From: Nitrospirota bacterium
Lineage (GTDB): Bacteria; Nitrospirota; Thermodesulfovibrionia; Thermodesulfovibrionales; UBA6898
DNA length: 62,969 nt
Assembly (NCBI GenBank): GCA_021811105.1
Contig: JAJZPM010000014.1
Span: 1-62,969, forward strand
Reading direction: 5' to 3'
Below, in pieces: positions 8,342 to 17,232 of this stretch. Position 1 is the first letter of the stretch, and the number at the start of each line of letters is the position of its first letter. The notes under the pieces were generated by a model. It saw nothing but the letters and a program-made list of their open reading frames with translations. It was not told the origin of the DNA and did no database searches. The position numbers were made by a program, and so were the translations under genes.

Positions 8342-9727
8342 GTGGAAAAGGCAAAGATACTCGTGGTCGACGACGAAAAACTCCTGAGATGGTCGTTGCA
8401 GCAGAACCTCTCAAAGGAGGGGTTTACCGTGATCACCGCGGAAAAGGGGATGCAGGGGCTTGAACTCTTTTCCGAGGAACAGCCCGATATCACTCTCCTT
8501 GATGTGCACCTGCCCGACATTTCGGGGATAAACGTTCTTGAGAATATCAAAAAGGAGAACCGGGACGCGATCATTATCATGGTGACCGCCTTTGGTGACA
8601 TCCAGACTGCAGTAAAGACGATAAAAATCGGAGCTTACGATTTTGTCGAGAAGCCCTTCAACATGGATAAGCTGAAGATCCTGATCGGGAAGGCGCTCGA
8701 GACCGTCTCCCTGAGAAAGGAGGTATCGCAGTTCCGGTCTCAGCTTTCGAGGAAATACGGTTTCACCAATATTATCGGTAAGTCCGACGAGATGCTCAAA
8801 ATAGGCGAGCTCGTGAAGAAAGTCGCAAAGAGCGATGCTACAACGATCCTTCTCCAGGGCGAAAGCGGGACCGGGAAAGACCTTGTCGCGAAAGTCATCC
8901 ACTACGAAAGCGGCAGGGCGGACAGGCCGTTCATGGACATCAACTGCACCGCGCTCCCCGAGACGCTCATTGAGAGCGAACTGTTCGGCTTCGAGAAAGG
9001 CGCCTTTACGGACGCCAAGCAGATGAAGAAGGGGCTCTTCGAACTCGCCGACGGGGGGACTGCCTTCCTCGATGAAATAGCGGACATGAAACTCAGCACG
9101 CAGGCGAAGCTGCTGAAGATCATCGAGAACAAGACCTTCAAGAGAATCGGCGGGGTCAAGGACATTTCGGTCGATCTGAGGATCGTCGCGGCCACCAACA
9201 AAAATCTGGCGGAGGAGGTGAAAAACGACAACTTCCGGGAGGACCTCTACTACCGGCTGAAGGTCATCCCGGTCGTGCTCCCCGCCTTGAGGGAGCGGCG
9301 CGACGATATTCTTCTGCTGGCAAAATATTTTGTCGAAGAGTTCAACAGGGAATTCAAGAAAAACGTCAAGGGGATATCGAAGGAAACTGCCAAGGCTTTC
9401 GTAAATTATCACTGGCCGGGAAATGTCAGGGAACTCCGGAATGTCATTGAGCGCGCGATGATACTCGAGAACGAAGACTACATTCTGCCTGAGCACCTTC
9501 CGGTAGAAATTTTATCGTTTGATGCGAAACACCTGGGCGCCGAGGCCGCGCCGGTTTCAATCCCGCCAGGGGGGCTCGACATCGAGGAGGTCGAGAGGGA
9601 GTTGATCAAGCAGGCCCTTGATCTCGCGAAGTGGAACCAGACAAGGGCGGCCAGACTGCTGAACCTCACGAGAGATGCACTGAGGTACCGGATGCAAAAA
9701 TTCGGCTTTCTGCCGGCAAAGACTTAA
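8342..9727 (+). CDS. NtrC-family sigma-54-dependent response regulator
   Basis: A 461-residue activator starting at GTG one base after the kinase stop codon. The receiver domain (1-120) has D54 as phosphorylation site and the VEKPF lysine. The AAA+ domain (about 140-380) has Walker A GESGTGKD and ESELFGFEKGAFTDA; the sigma-54 contact loop is GAFTDA rather than the usual GAFTGA. A Fis-type helix-turn-helix closes the protein (WNQTRAARLLNLTRDALRYR). It would activate sigma-54 promoters, plausibly in response to the neighbouring kinase. Targets are not evident in the window. Confidence 0.92.
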   Translation: MEKAKILVVDDEKLLRWSLQQNLSKEGFTVITAEKGMQGLELFSEEQPDITLLDVHLPDISGINVLENIKKENRDAIIIMVTAFGDIQTAVKTIKIGAYDFVEKPFNMDKLKILIGKALETVSLRKEVSQFRSQLSRKYGFTNIIGKSDEMLKIGELVKKVAKSDATTILLQGESGTGKDLVAKVIHYESGRADRPFMDINCTALPETLIESELFGFEKGAFTDAKQMKKGLFELADGGTAFLDEIADMKLSTQAKLLKIIENKTFKRIGGVKDISVDLRIVAATNKNLAEEVKNDNFREDLYYRLKVIPVVLPALRERRDDILLLAKYFVEEFNREFKKNVKGISKETAKAFVNYHWPGNVRELRNVIERAMILENEDYILPEHLPVEILSFDAKHLGAEAAPVSIPPGGLDIEEVERELIKQALDLAKWNQTRAARLLNLTRDALRYRMQKFGFLPAKT

Positions 9728-9737
9728 ATTGGCATCT

Positions 9738-9765
9738 TTGTTGCAAAACATTTCTGAGGTATAAT
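9738..9765 (+). promoter_or_regulatory. Promoter of the receiver-only gene, leaderless type
   Basis: TTGTTG (9738-9743) lies 16 bases upstream of a perfect TATAAT (9760-9765), and the ATG follows only 9 bases later at 9775. No ribosome site fits in between. Confidence 0.45.
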
Positions 9766-9774
9766 TGTATTACT

Positions 9775-10128
9775 ATGAAAATTTTGGTCGTAGATGACGA
9801 ACAGCTGGTACGATGGTTCATGGACAGGGCCCTCCGCAAGGGGGGCCATGAGGTAATTACTGCGTCCAACATTACCGAGGCGTCGGAGAGGCTGCAGTCC
9901 GAAGAGATAGATCTGCTGTTCATAGATCTCAGAATGCCTGAGGGAAATGGCACAGAACTGATCAAAAAAGTGGTTAATTTGCCCAACAGGCCCAAGGTGA
10001 TTGTCTGTTCCGCCTTTATCACCTCTGAACTCGAGGAGGAGTTCAGGGAGAAGGGCATCTGTATCCTCAAGAAGCCGTTCAAGCTTGACGAACTGAATTA
10101 TGCGCTGAAGAATTGCCTGGGGGGATGA
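9775..10128 (+). CDS. Stand-alone response regulator receiver protein
   Basis: A 117-residue CheY-like receiver with the acidic pair near residues 7-8 (VVDDEQ), phosphorylation site D51 (LLFIDLRMPEG) and the KKPF lysine near residue 100, but no output domain. Its opening resembles the receiver of the preceding NtrC-type regulator (KILVVDDE..L.RW), suggesting duplication or a shared phosphorelay. The ATG at 9775 fits the domain start, and the longer upstream frame is not domain-like. It has its own TATAAT box just upstream. Confidence 0.85.
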   Translation: MKILVVDDEQLVRWFMDRALRKGGHEVITASNITEASERLQSEEIDLLFIDLRMPEGNGTELIKKVVNLPNRPKVIVCSAFITSELEEEFREKGICILKKPFKLDELNYALKNCLGG

Positions 10129-10203
10129 CCTTCCGGGAGGCCTGCCCGCCGACGAAATCTTCTTGACTAAAATCCGCGATTTCAATAACAATACAATCAC
10201 CCT

Positions 10204-11163
10204 ATGAAAGCCTTGGTAACGGGAGCTCCGGGCTTTATCGGAAGCTATCTTGTCGAGACCTTGCTCAAAAGAGGCTATCAAGTCACCTGCCTCGTGAGAA
10301 AGACCTCGAATCTCAGATGGATAGAGCACCTGGATGTTAGGTATCTCACCTGCGATCTCGCAGACATCGAATCCTGCAGCGATGCGGTTAGGGATTTTCA
10401 GTACATCTTCCATCTGGCCGGGGCTACAAAGGCACTCTGCGAGAAGGACTTTCAACGCGCCAATGCGGAGTGTACGGAAAAGCTGGTCAGGGCGGCCGCC
10501 GGGGCAACCGGGCTCGAAAGGTTCGTCTATCTGAGCAGCCTTGCCGCAGTGGGTCCGGGTGAGCCGGGTCGGACAGTGAGCGAGGATTCCCCCCCGATGC
10601 CGGTCTCGGCGTATGGGAGAAGCAAGCTGTGCGGCGAAAGGGCTGTCCTCTCCTATAAGGACTCGATGCCGGTGACAATCCTGAGACCGCCTGCGGTCTA
10701 CGGCCCGAGAGACACCGATTTTTTTATGGTGTTCAAGATGATCAAAAAGGGTTTTTTCCCGTATTGGGGGAAATGCTATTACTCGCTCCTCTATGTCGAA
10801 GACCTCATCAGGGGGATGATATTGGCAGCCGAAAAGAAAGAGGCGGCCGGGGGGACTTTTTTTTTGTGCGACGGTAGCATCTATACTAACGAGCAGATAA
10901 CGGCCGAGATCGCCGCTGCGCTGGGCGCGAAGGCGGTCAAGGTCCGCCTGCCCCGCGCACTTTTGCCCATCGTCGGTTTTTTGGGCCAAAAAATTGATAA
11001 AAAAGGTATAATTAACGGTGACCGGGTCAATGATTTCCGCTATTCCAACTGGACGTGCGACGCGAGTAAGGCGAAAGACGAACTCGGCTATCATTCACAA
11101 ATAACACTGAGGGAAGGAATAAAATGGACGGCAGATTGGTACAGAATTCATCGATGGCTATAG
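10204..11163 (+). CDS. NAD-dependent epimerase/reductase (extended SDR), CerR-like candidate
   Basis: A 319-residue Rossmann-fold enzyme with the TGAPGFIG dinucleotide motif at residues 7-14, the catalytic YGRSK (Tyr and Lys four apart) and an upstream serine block (YLSSLAAVG). Extended SDRs epimerise or reduce sugars and lipids. It overlaps the serine-palmitoyltransferase-like gene by 40 bases and is followed by a GNAT-like gene. In known bacterial ceramide clusters an SDR of this class (CerR) reduces 3-ketosphinganine, so that role is inferred from context. The start has no clear ribosome site; a TACAAT box ends 6 bases before the ATG. Confidence 0.82.
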   Translation: MKALVTGAPGFIGSYLVETLLKRGYQVTCLVRKTSNLRWIEHLDVRYLTCDLADIESCSDAVRDFQYIFHLAGATKALCEKDFQRANAECTEKLVRAAAGATGLERFVYLSSLAAVGPGEPGRTVSEDSPPMPVSAYGRSKLCGERAVLSYKDSMPVTILRPPAVYGPRDTDFFMVFKMIKKGFFPYWGKCYYSLLYVEDLIRGMILAAEKKEAAGGTFFLCDGSIYTNEQITAEIAAALGAKAVKVRLPRALLPIVGFLGQKIDKKGIINGDRVNDFRYSNWTCDASKAKDELGYHSQITLREGIKWTADWYRIHRWL

Positions 11164-12353
11164 ATAAGTCGGTGGACCTCTTCGATAAATGTTACCGGTT
11201 CACAAAGGCGAAGGAGTTGATGACCGCCGGGATGTACCCCTATTTCAGGGTGATCGAGAGTGCACAGGACCCCGAAGTGGTGATCGACGGCCGGAAGATG
11301 ATCATGGTCGGCTCCAATAATTACCTCGGCCTTACCAACCATCCCAAGGTGAAAGAGGCGGCCCTGGAAGCAGTGAGAAAATACGGATCGGGCTGCGCAG
11401 GATCGCGGTTCTTGAACGGGACGCTGGATATCCACGTGAAGCTGGAAGAGAAGCTGGCGCGTTTTATCCGGAAGGAGACGGCGCTCGTCTTTTCGACCGG
11501 CTTCCAGGTGAACCTCGGGGTCATCTCGGCCCTTGCCGGGAAGGATGATGTGATCATTATAGATAAGATGGACCATGCAAGCATTATCGACGGCTGCAGG
11601 CTATCTTACGCCGAGGTGCGGAAATTCAGACATAACGACATGACGGACCTCGAAAGGATACTTGCGGAGAGCAAGGACCGGAGAAAACTGATCGTGGTCG
11701 ACGGCGTCTTCAGCATGGAAGGTGATGTCATCAACCTGCCGGAGGTGGTCGCCCTTGCAAAGAAGTACCACGCCCGCTTGATGGTCGACGACGCACATGG
11801 CATAGGCGTCCTCGGCAAGACCGGGCGCGGAACGGCCGAGCACTTCGGGCTCGAAAATGAGGTAGACCTTATCATGGGCACCTACAGTAAGTCACTTGCC
11901 TCTATCGGCGGCTTCATCGCCGGCGAAGAGCGGGTCGTACACTATATCAAGCACTTTGCCAGGGCGCTGATCTTCAGCGCAAGCCCCCCGCCCGCTTCGA
12001 TTGCAGCGGTGAGCGCGGCTGTCGATATCATTGAGAACGAACCTGAGAGGATCAAGAAACTGTGGGAGAACACCTGGAAGGTCCATAAAGGCTTCAAGTC
12101 TCTCGGGTTCGAGATCGGACCCACTGAGACGCCCATTATCCCGATCCTGGTCGGTGAAGACCTGAAGGCATTCACCATGGCGATGATGCTCCAGCAGGAG
12201 GGGGTCTTCGCCAACGTTGCAGTGAGCCCGGCGGTCGCAAGCGGAAAGGCCCTGATCAGGACGAGTTATATGGCCACGCATACCGAAGAACATATCGACA
12301 AAGTACTGAGCGCGTTTGAGAAGGTAGGCAGGGCCCTCGGCATTATAGGATGA
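11124..12353 (+). CDS. Alpha-oxoamine synthase, serine-palmitoyltransferase-like
   Basis: A 409-residue PLP enzyme of the family that condenses an amino acid with an acyl thioester (SPT, AONS, KBL). Key residues are H151 (DHAS, stacks on PLP), D222-x2-H225 (DDAHG) and Schiff-base K256 in [13 protein letters not shown]. That last motif has the SKS form of serine palmitoyltransferases rather than the LGKA form of KBL and AONS. The start at 11124 has GAAGGA just upstream; Met11 is an alternative. Flanked by an SDR and a GNAT-like protein, it probably makes 3-ketosphinganine from serine and a fatty acyl group. KBL or AONS activity is not excluded. Confidence 0.85.
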   Translation: MDGRLVQNSSMAIDKSVDLFDKCYRFTKAKELMTAGMYPYFRVIESAQDPEVVIDGRKMIMVGSNNYLGLTNHPKVKEAALEAVRKYGSGCAGSRFLNGTLDIHVKLEEKLARFIRKETALVFSTGFQVNLGVISALAGKDDVIIIDKMDHASIIDGCRLSYAEVRKFRHNDMTDLERILAESKDRRKLIVVDGVFSMEGDVINLPEVVALAKKYHARLMVDDAHGIGVLGKTGRGTAEHFGLENEVDLIMGTYSKSLASIGGFIAGEERVVHYIKHFARALIFSASPPPASIAAVSAAVDIIENEPERIKKLWENTWKVHKGFKSLGFEIGPTETPIIPILVGEDLKAFTMAMMLQQEGVFANVAVSPAVASGKALIRTSYMATHTEEHIDKVLSAFEKVGRALGIIG

Positions 12354-13444
12354 TCGAGGTCGTTGAGGTCCGGGAACCCCTCGATGACTTTATAAAACTT
12401 CCCTTCTCGCTGTACGCCGGTGATCCCCTTTTCGTTCCGCAGCTGAACGGCGAGATGCGTACGCATTTTTCCGCTGCCAACCCTTTTTTCAAGCATACGA
12501 GCGCGAAGTTTTTTCTCGCCCGGAAAGATGGGCGTCCCGCGGGCAGGATCATCTCTTTCGTGAACAGGGTACACAACGAGTTTCACCGTGAGAAGACCGG
12601 CTTTTTCGGTTTCTTCGAGTCGGTGCGGGAGAGGGACGTCGCGGCGGCGCTGTTCGGGAAGGCCGAATCCCACCTCAGAGCGGAAGGGATGGAAGCGATA
12701 AGAGGCCCGTTGAATTTCTCGACAAACGAGGAATGCGGTTTCCTGCTCGAAGGGTTCGATGAGTCCCCCATTATCATGATGCCGTATAACCCCCCGTATT
12801 ACAACGAGCTTGCCGAAGAATGCGGCTTCAGGAAGGTAAAAGACCTGTATGCGTATATTTACCATATCCGTGAAAGACTTCCGGAGAAGGTCCACAGGGT
12901 CGCCGCCATTGTCGAAAAGAGGGGCATATCGGTCAGGCAGATCAATATGAAGAATTTCAGATCGGACATGATGATCTTCAAGGAGGTCTATCATTCGGCG
13001 TGGGAGAAAAACTGGGGGTTCGTTCCAATGACCGACGAGGAACTCGAATACGCCTCCGGAAGACTTAAGCAGATCATCATCCCGGAAATGACGCTCATTG
13101 CGGAGGAGGACTCCAAGCCTATAGGGTTTATGGGACTCGTCCCGGATTTCAACTTCGTCCTGAAATATATGGGCGGCAAGATGAACCCGGTAAGCATCGT
13201 CAAGGCGGTCTATTACTCTCGGAAGATAAAAGATTTAAGGACGATGCTTCTTGGGGTAAAGAAGGAATTCCGCAATAAGGGGGTGGAGGCACTCCTCTTC
13301 AGAGAGGGCTTTGAACCGGTGAAAAAATACAGGAGGGTCGAGTTCTCCTGGATACTGGAAGACAACATCCCGGTACAGCGCACGATCGAAATGCTGGGCG
13401 GGGAGTTGTACAAAAAGTATCGGATTTATGAGAAGAAGCTGTAA
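12350..13444 (+). CDS. GNAT-fold acyltransferase-like protein, candidate bacterial ceramide synthase
   Basis: A 364-residue cytosolic protein whose start overlaps the previous stop (ATGA). It opens with [21 protein letters not shown] and carries the [15 protein letters not shown] block, features of a GNAT-like family usually annotated as hypothetical or N-acetyltransferase. The C-terminal half has GNAT-type strands ([19 protein letters not shown]). Known bacterial ceramide synthases (bCerS) are GNAT-fold proteins encoded near spt and cerR, so N-acylation of sphinganine is the inferred role. No membrane segments are visible. Confidence 0.7.
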   Translation: MIEVVEVREPLDDFIKLPFSLYAGDPLFVPQLNGEMRTHFSAANPFFKHTSAKFFLARKDGRPAGRIISFVNRVHNEFHREKTGFFGFFESVRERDVAAALFGKAESHLRAEGMEAIRGPLNFSTNEECGFLLEGFDESPIIMMPYNPPYYNELAEECGFRKVKDLYAYIYHIRERLPEKVHRVAAIVEKRGISVRQINMKNFRSDMMIFKEVYHSAWEKNWGFVPMTDEELEYASGRLKQIIIPEMTLIAEEDSKPIGFMGLVPDFNFVLKYMGGKMNPVSIVKAVYYSRKIKDLRTMLLGVKKEFRNKGVEALLFREGFEPVKKYRRVEFSWILEDNIPVQRTIEMLGGELYKKYRIYEKKL

Positions 13445-13450
13445 CCGTAT

Positions 13451-14683
13451 CTATTCGCGAAAGCGTCTTATCGCAATCACAGCGTTCACCCCGCCGAAGC
13501 CGAATGCATTCGAGAGAGCGGCATGGGGGGCGATCTTCGCCGCTTCGGTGATCACATTGAGACTGCAATCGGGGTCTTTCTGGACTAGGTTAATTGTCGG
13601 AGGGACTGTGCCTTCCTTCACCGACATCGCGGTAAATGCCGTTTCAAGTGCCCCGGACGCTGCAAGCATATGGCCGGTCATTGATTTGAGCGCACTGATG
13701 GGAACTTCGGGGGTCCTTTTTCCCAATATCCCTTCCATCGCCTCAGTCTCGCTCCGGTCCCCGAGAGGCGTCGACGTCCCGTGGGCGCTTATATAATCGA
13801 CTTCTTCGGCCGAAAGTCCCGCCCCTTCCATGGCTGCCAGCATGGCCCGGATCTGTCCCCGGCTGTCAGGTTTCGTCTGATGGAACGCATCCGCCGTGTT
13901 CCCGTAGCCCACGATCTCGGCATAGATATTCGCCTTTCTCGCTAACGCGCTTCCGGCTTCCTCGAGAATCAGGACGCATGCCCCTTCGGAGAGCACGAAG
14001 CCGTCTCTCTTACGATCAAAAGGTCTGCTCGCCGAGACGTCTGTTATCCGCGACAGTGCCCCCGCTGCGCCATATCCGGCAACGCACAGACGGCATAAGG
14101 GCGCTTCTGTTCCTCCAGCGATGACAGGCGCCCGATAACCGGACTTTATCAGCCTGTACGCTTCTCCGATTGCGTTTGCGCCTGAGGCGCAAGCGTTCGA
14201 GACGCCGAGGCAGTATCCCTGGATACCGAGTTTCTGCGAGATATACGAGGGGGCCATGCTTACGGTTGTCGAAGGCATGAGATAGGAGGAAAGGCGCGAC
14301 TTGCGAACCAGACTCCCGCTTATCGCCTTTTCGATCGTTCTTACGCCACCGCGGCTTGAGCCGATGATCACGCCGCCGGCAGAGAGGGGTGACCGGAGGG
14401 ATTTATCGTGAATAGGCCAGCCTGCATCTTGCACGGCCATCATTGCGGCGGCAACCGCATAGTGCACGAACGGGTCTGTGCGCAGCACTTCCTTTTGTCC
14501 GAGAAACGCGCACGGATCGAACCCTTTGAGTTCGCCGGCAATCTTCCAGGGGATGTCTGTAGCATCGAATCGTGTGATGGGCGCTAGTCCCGAACGTCCT
14601 CCGATCGCCGCCTGCCAGGATTCCCTGAAAGTGTTTCCCAGCGGGGTGACCGCCCCTATGCCGGTGATGACTACCCTGTACAT
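13451..14683 (-). CDS. fabF: 3-oxoacyl-ACP synthase II (FabF-type KAS)
   Basis: About 410 residues with the full thiolase-fold triad: Cys in SNACASGA (about residue 165), His in SAHGTSTPLGD, and His in KSMTGHMLAASG. It extends acyl-ACP with malonyl-ACP. I chose the ATG giving MYRVVITG (14683) over the TTG two codons upstream. It is convergent with the GNAT-like gene, 6 bases apart, and no ACP gene is nearby. It may be the housekeeping FabF or a dedicated enzyme for the neighbouring lipid cluster. Confidence 0.88.
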   Translation of the reverse strand: MYRVVITGIGAVTPLGNTFRESWQAAIGGRSGLAPITRFDATDIPWKIAGELKGFDPCAFLGQKEVLRTDPFVHYAVAAAMMAVQDAGWPIHDKSLRSPLSAGGVIIGSSRGGVRTIEKAISGSLVRKSRLSSYLMPSTTVSMAPSYISQKLGIQGYCLGVSNACASGANAIGEAYRLIKSGYRAPVIAGGTEAPLCRLCVAGYGAAGALSRITDVSASRPFDRKRDGFVLSEGACVLILEEAGSALARKANIYAEIVGYGNTADAFHQTKPDSRGQIRAMLAAMEGAGLSAEEVDYISAHGTSTPLGDRSETEAMEGILGKRTPEVPISALKSMTGHMLAASGALETAFTAMSVKEGTVPPTINLVQKDPDCSLNVITEAAKIAPHAALSNAFGFGGVNAVIAIRRFRE

Positions 14684-14746
14684 TGCCAACTATATTACCA
14701 TGGCCGGGCAAGATCAGGAATTTCTCAAACGGGCGGCAGATTAGTT

Positions 14747-14775
14747 TTGAAAATTGGGAAAAGATGTGTTATGGT
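14747..14775 (+). promoter_or_regulatory. Promoter of the RodZ-like gene
   Basis: TTGAAA (14747-14752), a 17-base spacer and TATGGT (14770-14775), 20 bases before the ATG at 14796. Confidence 0.4.
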
Positions 14776-14795
14776 AAGAAAACTTTTCGCAAGGG

Positions 14796-15497
14796 ATGGA
14801 TTTGGCCGGAGAGATCCTAAAAAAAAGGCGCGAAGACTTAGGCCGGGATATCCAGGAAATCGCTGACCTTCTAAAGATCAGGGCGGATTATCTGATGGCG
14901 ATCGAGGAGGACGCATTTTCAAAACTTCCTGCACCGGTCTACACCAACGGCTATATCAGGTGCTACGCCCGCTATCTCGATATTGACGCGGATTCGGTTG
15001 TAGAGCATTATACGGAAAATATGTCCCAGCCCCAGCCTTCCACTATCTTTCCCGTCGCATCTTTCCGGAAGAAGAGTCACGGTATAATGTATGCAGTTCT
15101 CCTTCTTGCAGGCGCGGCAGCGATATTTCTTTATTTCAGGTACGCCCAGGAGAGTCCGTTAGGCAGGCCGGCTGTCACTACGGGGAAGCCTGAGACTTTC
15201 GGGGCGGCGCCGCCCATGCCGGCGGTAGATACAAAAGGGAGCAGAAAACCGGTGACGGAAAAACACTCTCTCGGCGTGTCAGCTGCCGAAACTACCTGGA
15301 TGTACTTAAAATTCGGCGAAGGCAGGACCGAGGAGGTGCTTTTGCGGCCTGGCCAGGCAAGGGACTGGAGCTTTTCCGATAGGGTATACCTTAAAGTCGG
15401 CAACGCCGGGGGGATACGGATCAACCTCGACGGTTCAGATCTGGGTGTGCCGGGAGGCCACGGACAGGTTGTCACCCTGACGCTCCCTACGCAGTAA
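14796..15497 (+). CDS. RodZ-like HTH / single-TM protein with C-terminal DUF4115
   Basis: A 233-residue protein: an N-terminal HTH_25 Cro/CI-like helix-turn-helix (about 4-70; LKKRREDLGRDIQEIADLLKI), one membrane helix at about 92-111, a variable Pro/Thr-rich stretch, and a C-terminal beta-rich DUF4115 domain (about 165-233). This is the architecture of RodZ, which links MreB filaments to the membrane and helps set cell shape. No mre genes are visible in the window. Membrane-bound regulators share the layout, so RodZ identity is probable rather than certain. Confidence 0.8.
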   Translation: MDLAGEILKKRREDLGRDIQEIADLLKIRADYLMAIEEDAFSKLPAPVYTNGYIRCYARYLDIDADSVVEHYTENMSQPQPSTIFPVASFRKKSHGIMYAVLLLAGAAAIFLYFRYAQESPLGRPAVTTGKPETFGAAPPMPAVDTKGSRKPVTEKHSLGVSAAETTWMYLKFGEGRTEEVLLRPGQARDWSFSDRVYLKVGNAGGIRINLDGSDLGVPGGHGQVVTLTLPTQ

Positions 15498-15507
15498 GAG
15501 GGGTCGT

Positions 15508-15681
15508 CTACTTTCCCTTAAAGCCGGGACAGCCTTCGAACCCGAAACATTTCGCCTTCTTCCTAAGCAGGCATCCGCCGTTCATGCAGATGGTCGTCTC
15601 ACCGCCGTATGCGTTCTCCTGGCGGCGAACCGGGGGTCCCCCGGTCTTTTTCTCCCCTGATAAAGATTTTTTTGCTTTCAT
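15508..15681 (-). CDS. Small Cys-rich protein, 57 residues
   Basis: An ORF from ATG at 15681 to TAG at 15508, preceded by AGGACGG. The N-terminal half is basic and polar. The C-terminal half has four cysteines spaced C-x4-C-x7-C-x5-C (C32, C37, C45, C51) with Gly and Phe around them, as in a small metal-binding fold. It is divergent from tilS and convergent with the RodZ-like gene, and it fills the gap between them. I do not recognise a named family; zinc or iron-sulfur binding is a guess from cysteine spacing. Confidence 0.6.
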   Translation of the reverse strand: MKAKKSLSGEKKTGGPPVRRQENAYGGETTICMNGGCLLRKKAKCFGFEGCPGFKGK

Positions 15682-15723
15682 CGTACCGTCCTGATGTACC
15701 CTGCTTAGGTTCCTGACTGCAGT

Positions 15724-15753
15724 TTGAATGTATTTACTCTATAATAATATAAT
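15724..15753 (+). promoter_or_regulatory. Promoter upstream of tilS
   Basis: TTGAAT (15724-15729), an 18-base spacer and TATAAT (15748-15753), 30 bases before the GTG start at 15784. Confidence 0.45.
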
Positions 15754-15783
15754 TACAATCTGGAACAACAGGGACAGGAAAGC

Positions 15784-17220
15784 GTGGCAAAACATAAAAC
15801 AGGAACAAAAACCGCTTTGTCGCCGCATAAGGGCGGAGCTGCCGGACTAGTCGGCAGAGTCGCCGACGCCATCGGCAGGGCCGCCTTGCTTGGAGGTGGT
15901 GAATCAATCCTGGTCGGTCTCTCAGGCGGTCCTGATTCGGTCTGTCTTCTTCACCTGCTCTACCGGCTGAAGGACAGATTTGCGCTTACGCTCCATGCGG
16001 TCTATGTCGACCATAACCTGAGACCTGAGGAGACCCCAGCCGAGAGGGATTTCTGCCGCGACCTCTGCGAAAGACTCTGCGTGAATTTCGCCGTGAAATC
16101 GATTGACGTGTCCGCCTTTGCCAAAGAAAAGGGACTCAACAAGCAGGAGGCGGCAAGGGAATTGAGGTATGCCGCATTCGAAGCGGCGGCCTTCGAACTA
16201 AAGGCCGGCAAAATCGCACTTGCCCACAACGCGGACGACCAGACAGAGACCGTACTGATGCGTTTTCTGCGAGGGGCAGGGCCGAGGGGGCTCTCCGGGA
16301 TGCCTGCGAAGCGCGGGAAGATCATCCGGCCCCTGATCGGGGTCGAGCGGGCCGAGATAGAGCGCTTTCTCTGCGAAGAAAACATCCCATTCGTCGTCGA
16401 CTCGTCGAACCTCAGGACCGACTATTTCAGAAACAGGATACGGGCGGAACTCGTACCGGTCATGCGGCAGCTGAACCCCTCCCTCGCCGACACAGTGGCT
16501 GATATGGTCTCTATCTTTCAGGAGGAAGAGCGGTACTTCGATCTGATTGTGACAAAGACGCTGATGAAGATGATCAGCAGAAAGACCGCGCAGCGTATCG
16601 AATTGTTTCTATCCCCGATGGATATAATGGACAAGGTGATACTGAGGAGGGTCCTCCGCCGGGCCATTGAGGAGACGGACAGCCTGCGCGGGATGAGTTT
16701 TACACATATTGAAGACATCATCTGTCTGGTGAAGCACGGTCCTTCGGGCGGCAGGCTCTCTCTCCCCAGGGACATACGGGTCATCAAGGAATATGCCCTT
16801 CTCATCATCACCTCCGAAAAGCCGGTCAGGATAGATGAGTATACGCTCTTTCCGGCGTGCGAAGTGGCAGTCAAAGGGGCCGGCCTGGTGATCAAAGCGG
16901 AGTTCCGGGAGGATGCCGGGGATGGCGGTGACGGCAGATCGTCGGTGCTTCTTGACGCCGGGGCGATGGAGTTCCCTCTTACGGTAAGACCGCGGGCGGC
17001 GGGCGACTTCTTTTTCCCGATGGGTTTCGGGAAGAGGAAGAAACTACAGGATTTCTTCGTAGACGCCAAGGTGCCTAGAGACGAACGCGACAGGATCCCT
17101 ATTATTGTTTCAGGGAGCGACATTGTCTGGATCGCGGGGCACCGGGCGGACGAGAGGTTCAGGGTGAGGGAAGATACGAAAAAGATTCTGCGGTTGATGA
17201 TTATGAAGGGCAAATGCTAA
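15784..17220 (+). CDS. tilS: tRNA(Ile)-lysidine synthase
   Basis: A 478-residue PP-loop ATPase that converts C34 of the CAU-anticodon tRNA-Ile to lysidine, so that the tRNA reads AUA as isoleucine. The ATP-binding SGGPDS motif is near residues 46-51 and is followed by the YVDHNLRPEE and AHNADDQTETVLMRFLRGAG blocks typical of TilS. The C-terminal part (about 400-478) matches the TilS tRNA-binding domain (RPRAAGDFFFPMGFGKRKKLQDFFVDAKVPRDERDRIP region). It starts at GTG with AGGA upstream. gltX follows after 12 bases, forming a tRNA-related gene block. Confidence 0.93.
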   Translation: MAKHKTGTKTALSPHKGGAAGLVGRVADAIGRAALLGGGESILVGLSGGPDSVCLLHLLYRLKDRFALTLHAVYVDHNLRPEETPAERDFCRDLCERLCVNFAVKSIDVSAFAKEKGLNKQEAARELRYAAFEAAAFELKAGKIALAHNADDQTETVLMRFLRGAGPRGLSGMPAKRGKIIRPLIGVERAEIERFLCEENIPFVVDSSNLRTDYFRNRIRAELVPVMRQLNPSLADTVADMVSIFQEEERYFDLIVTKTLMKMISRKTAQRIELFLSPMDIMDKVILRRVLRRAIEETDSLRGMSFTHIEDIICLVKHGPSGGRLSLPRDIRVIKEYALLIITSEKPVRIDEYTLFPACEVAVKGAGLVIKAEFREDAGDGGDGRSSVLLDAGAMEFPLTVRPRAAGDFFFPMGFGKRKKLQDFFVDAKVPRDERDRIPIIVSGSDIVWIAGHRADERFRVREDTKKILRLMIMKGKC

Positions 17221-17232
17221 AAGGAGGTCATC

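Noticed and set aside
9724-11094. Long minus-strand open frame (456 codons)
   Set aside because: It runs antisense through the receiver gene and the SDR, both with clear family motifs; the translated sequence has no recognisable domain. High-GC third-position bias explains it.
11124-12353. Assignment as 2-amino-3-ketobutyrate CoA ligase (kbl) or AONS (bioF)
   Set aside because: The lysine motif is GTYSKSL, not the GTLGKA form, and no threonine dehydrogenase or biotin genes lie nearby. Kept as an alternative only.
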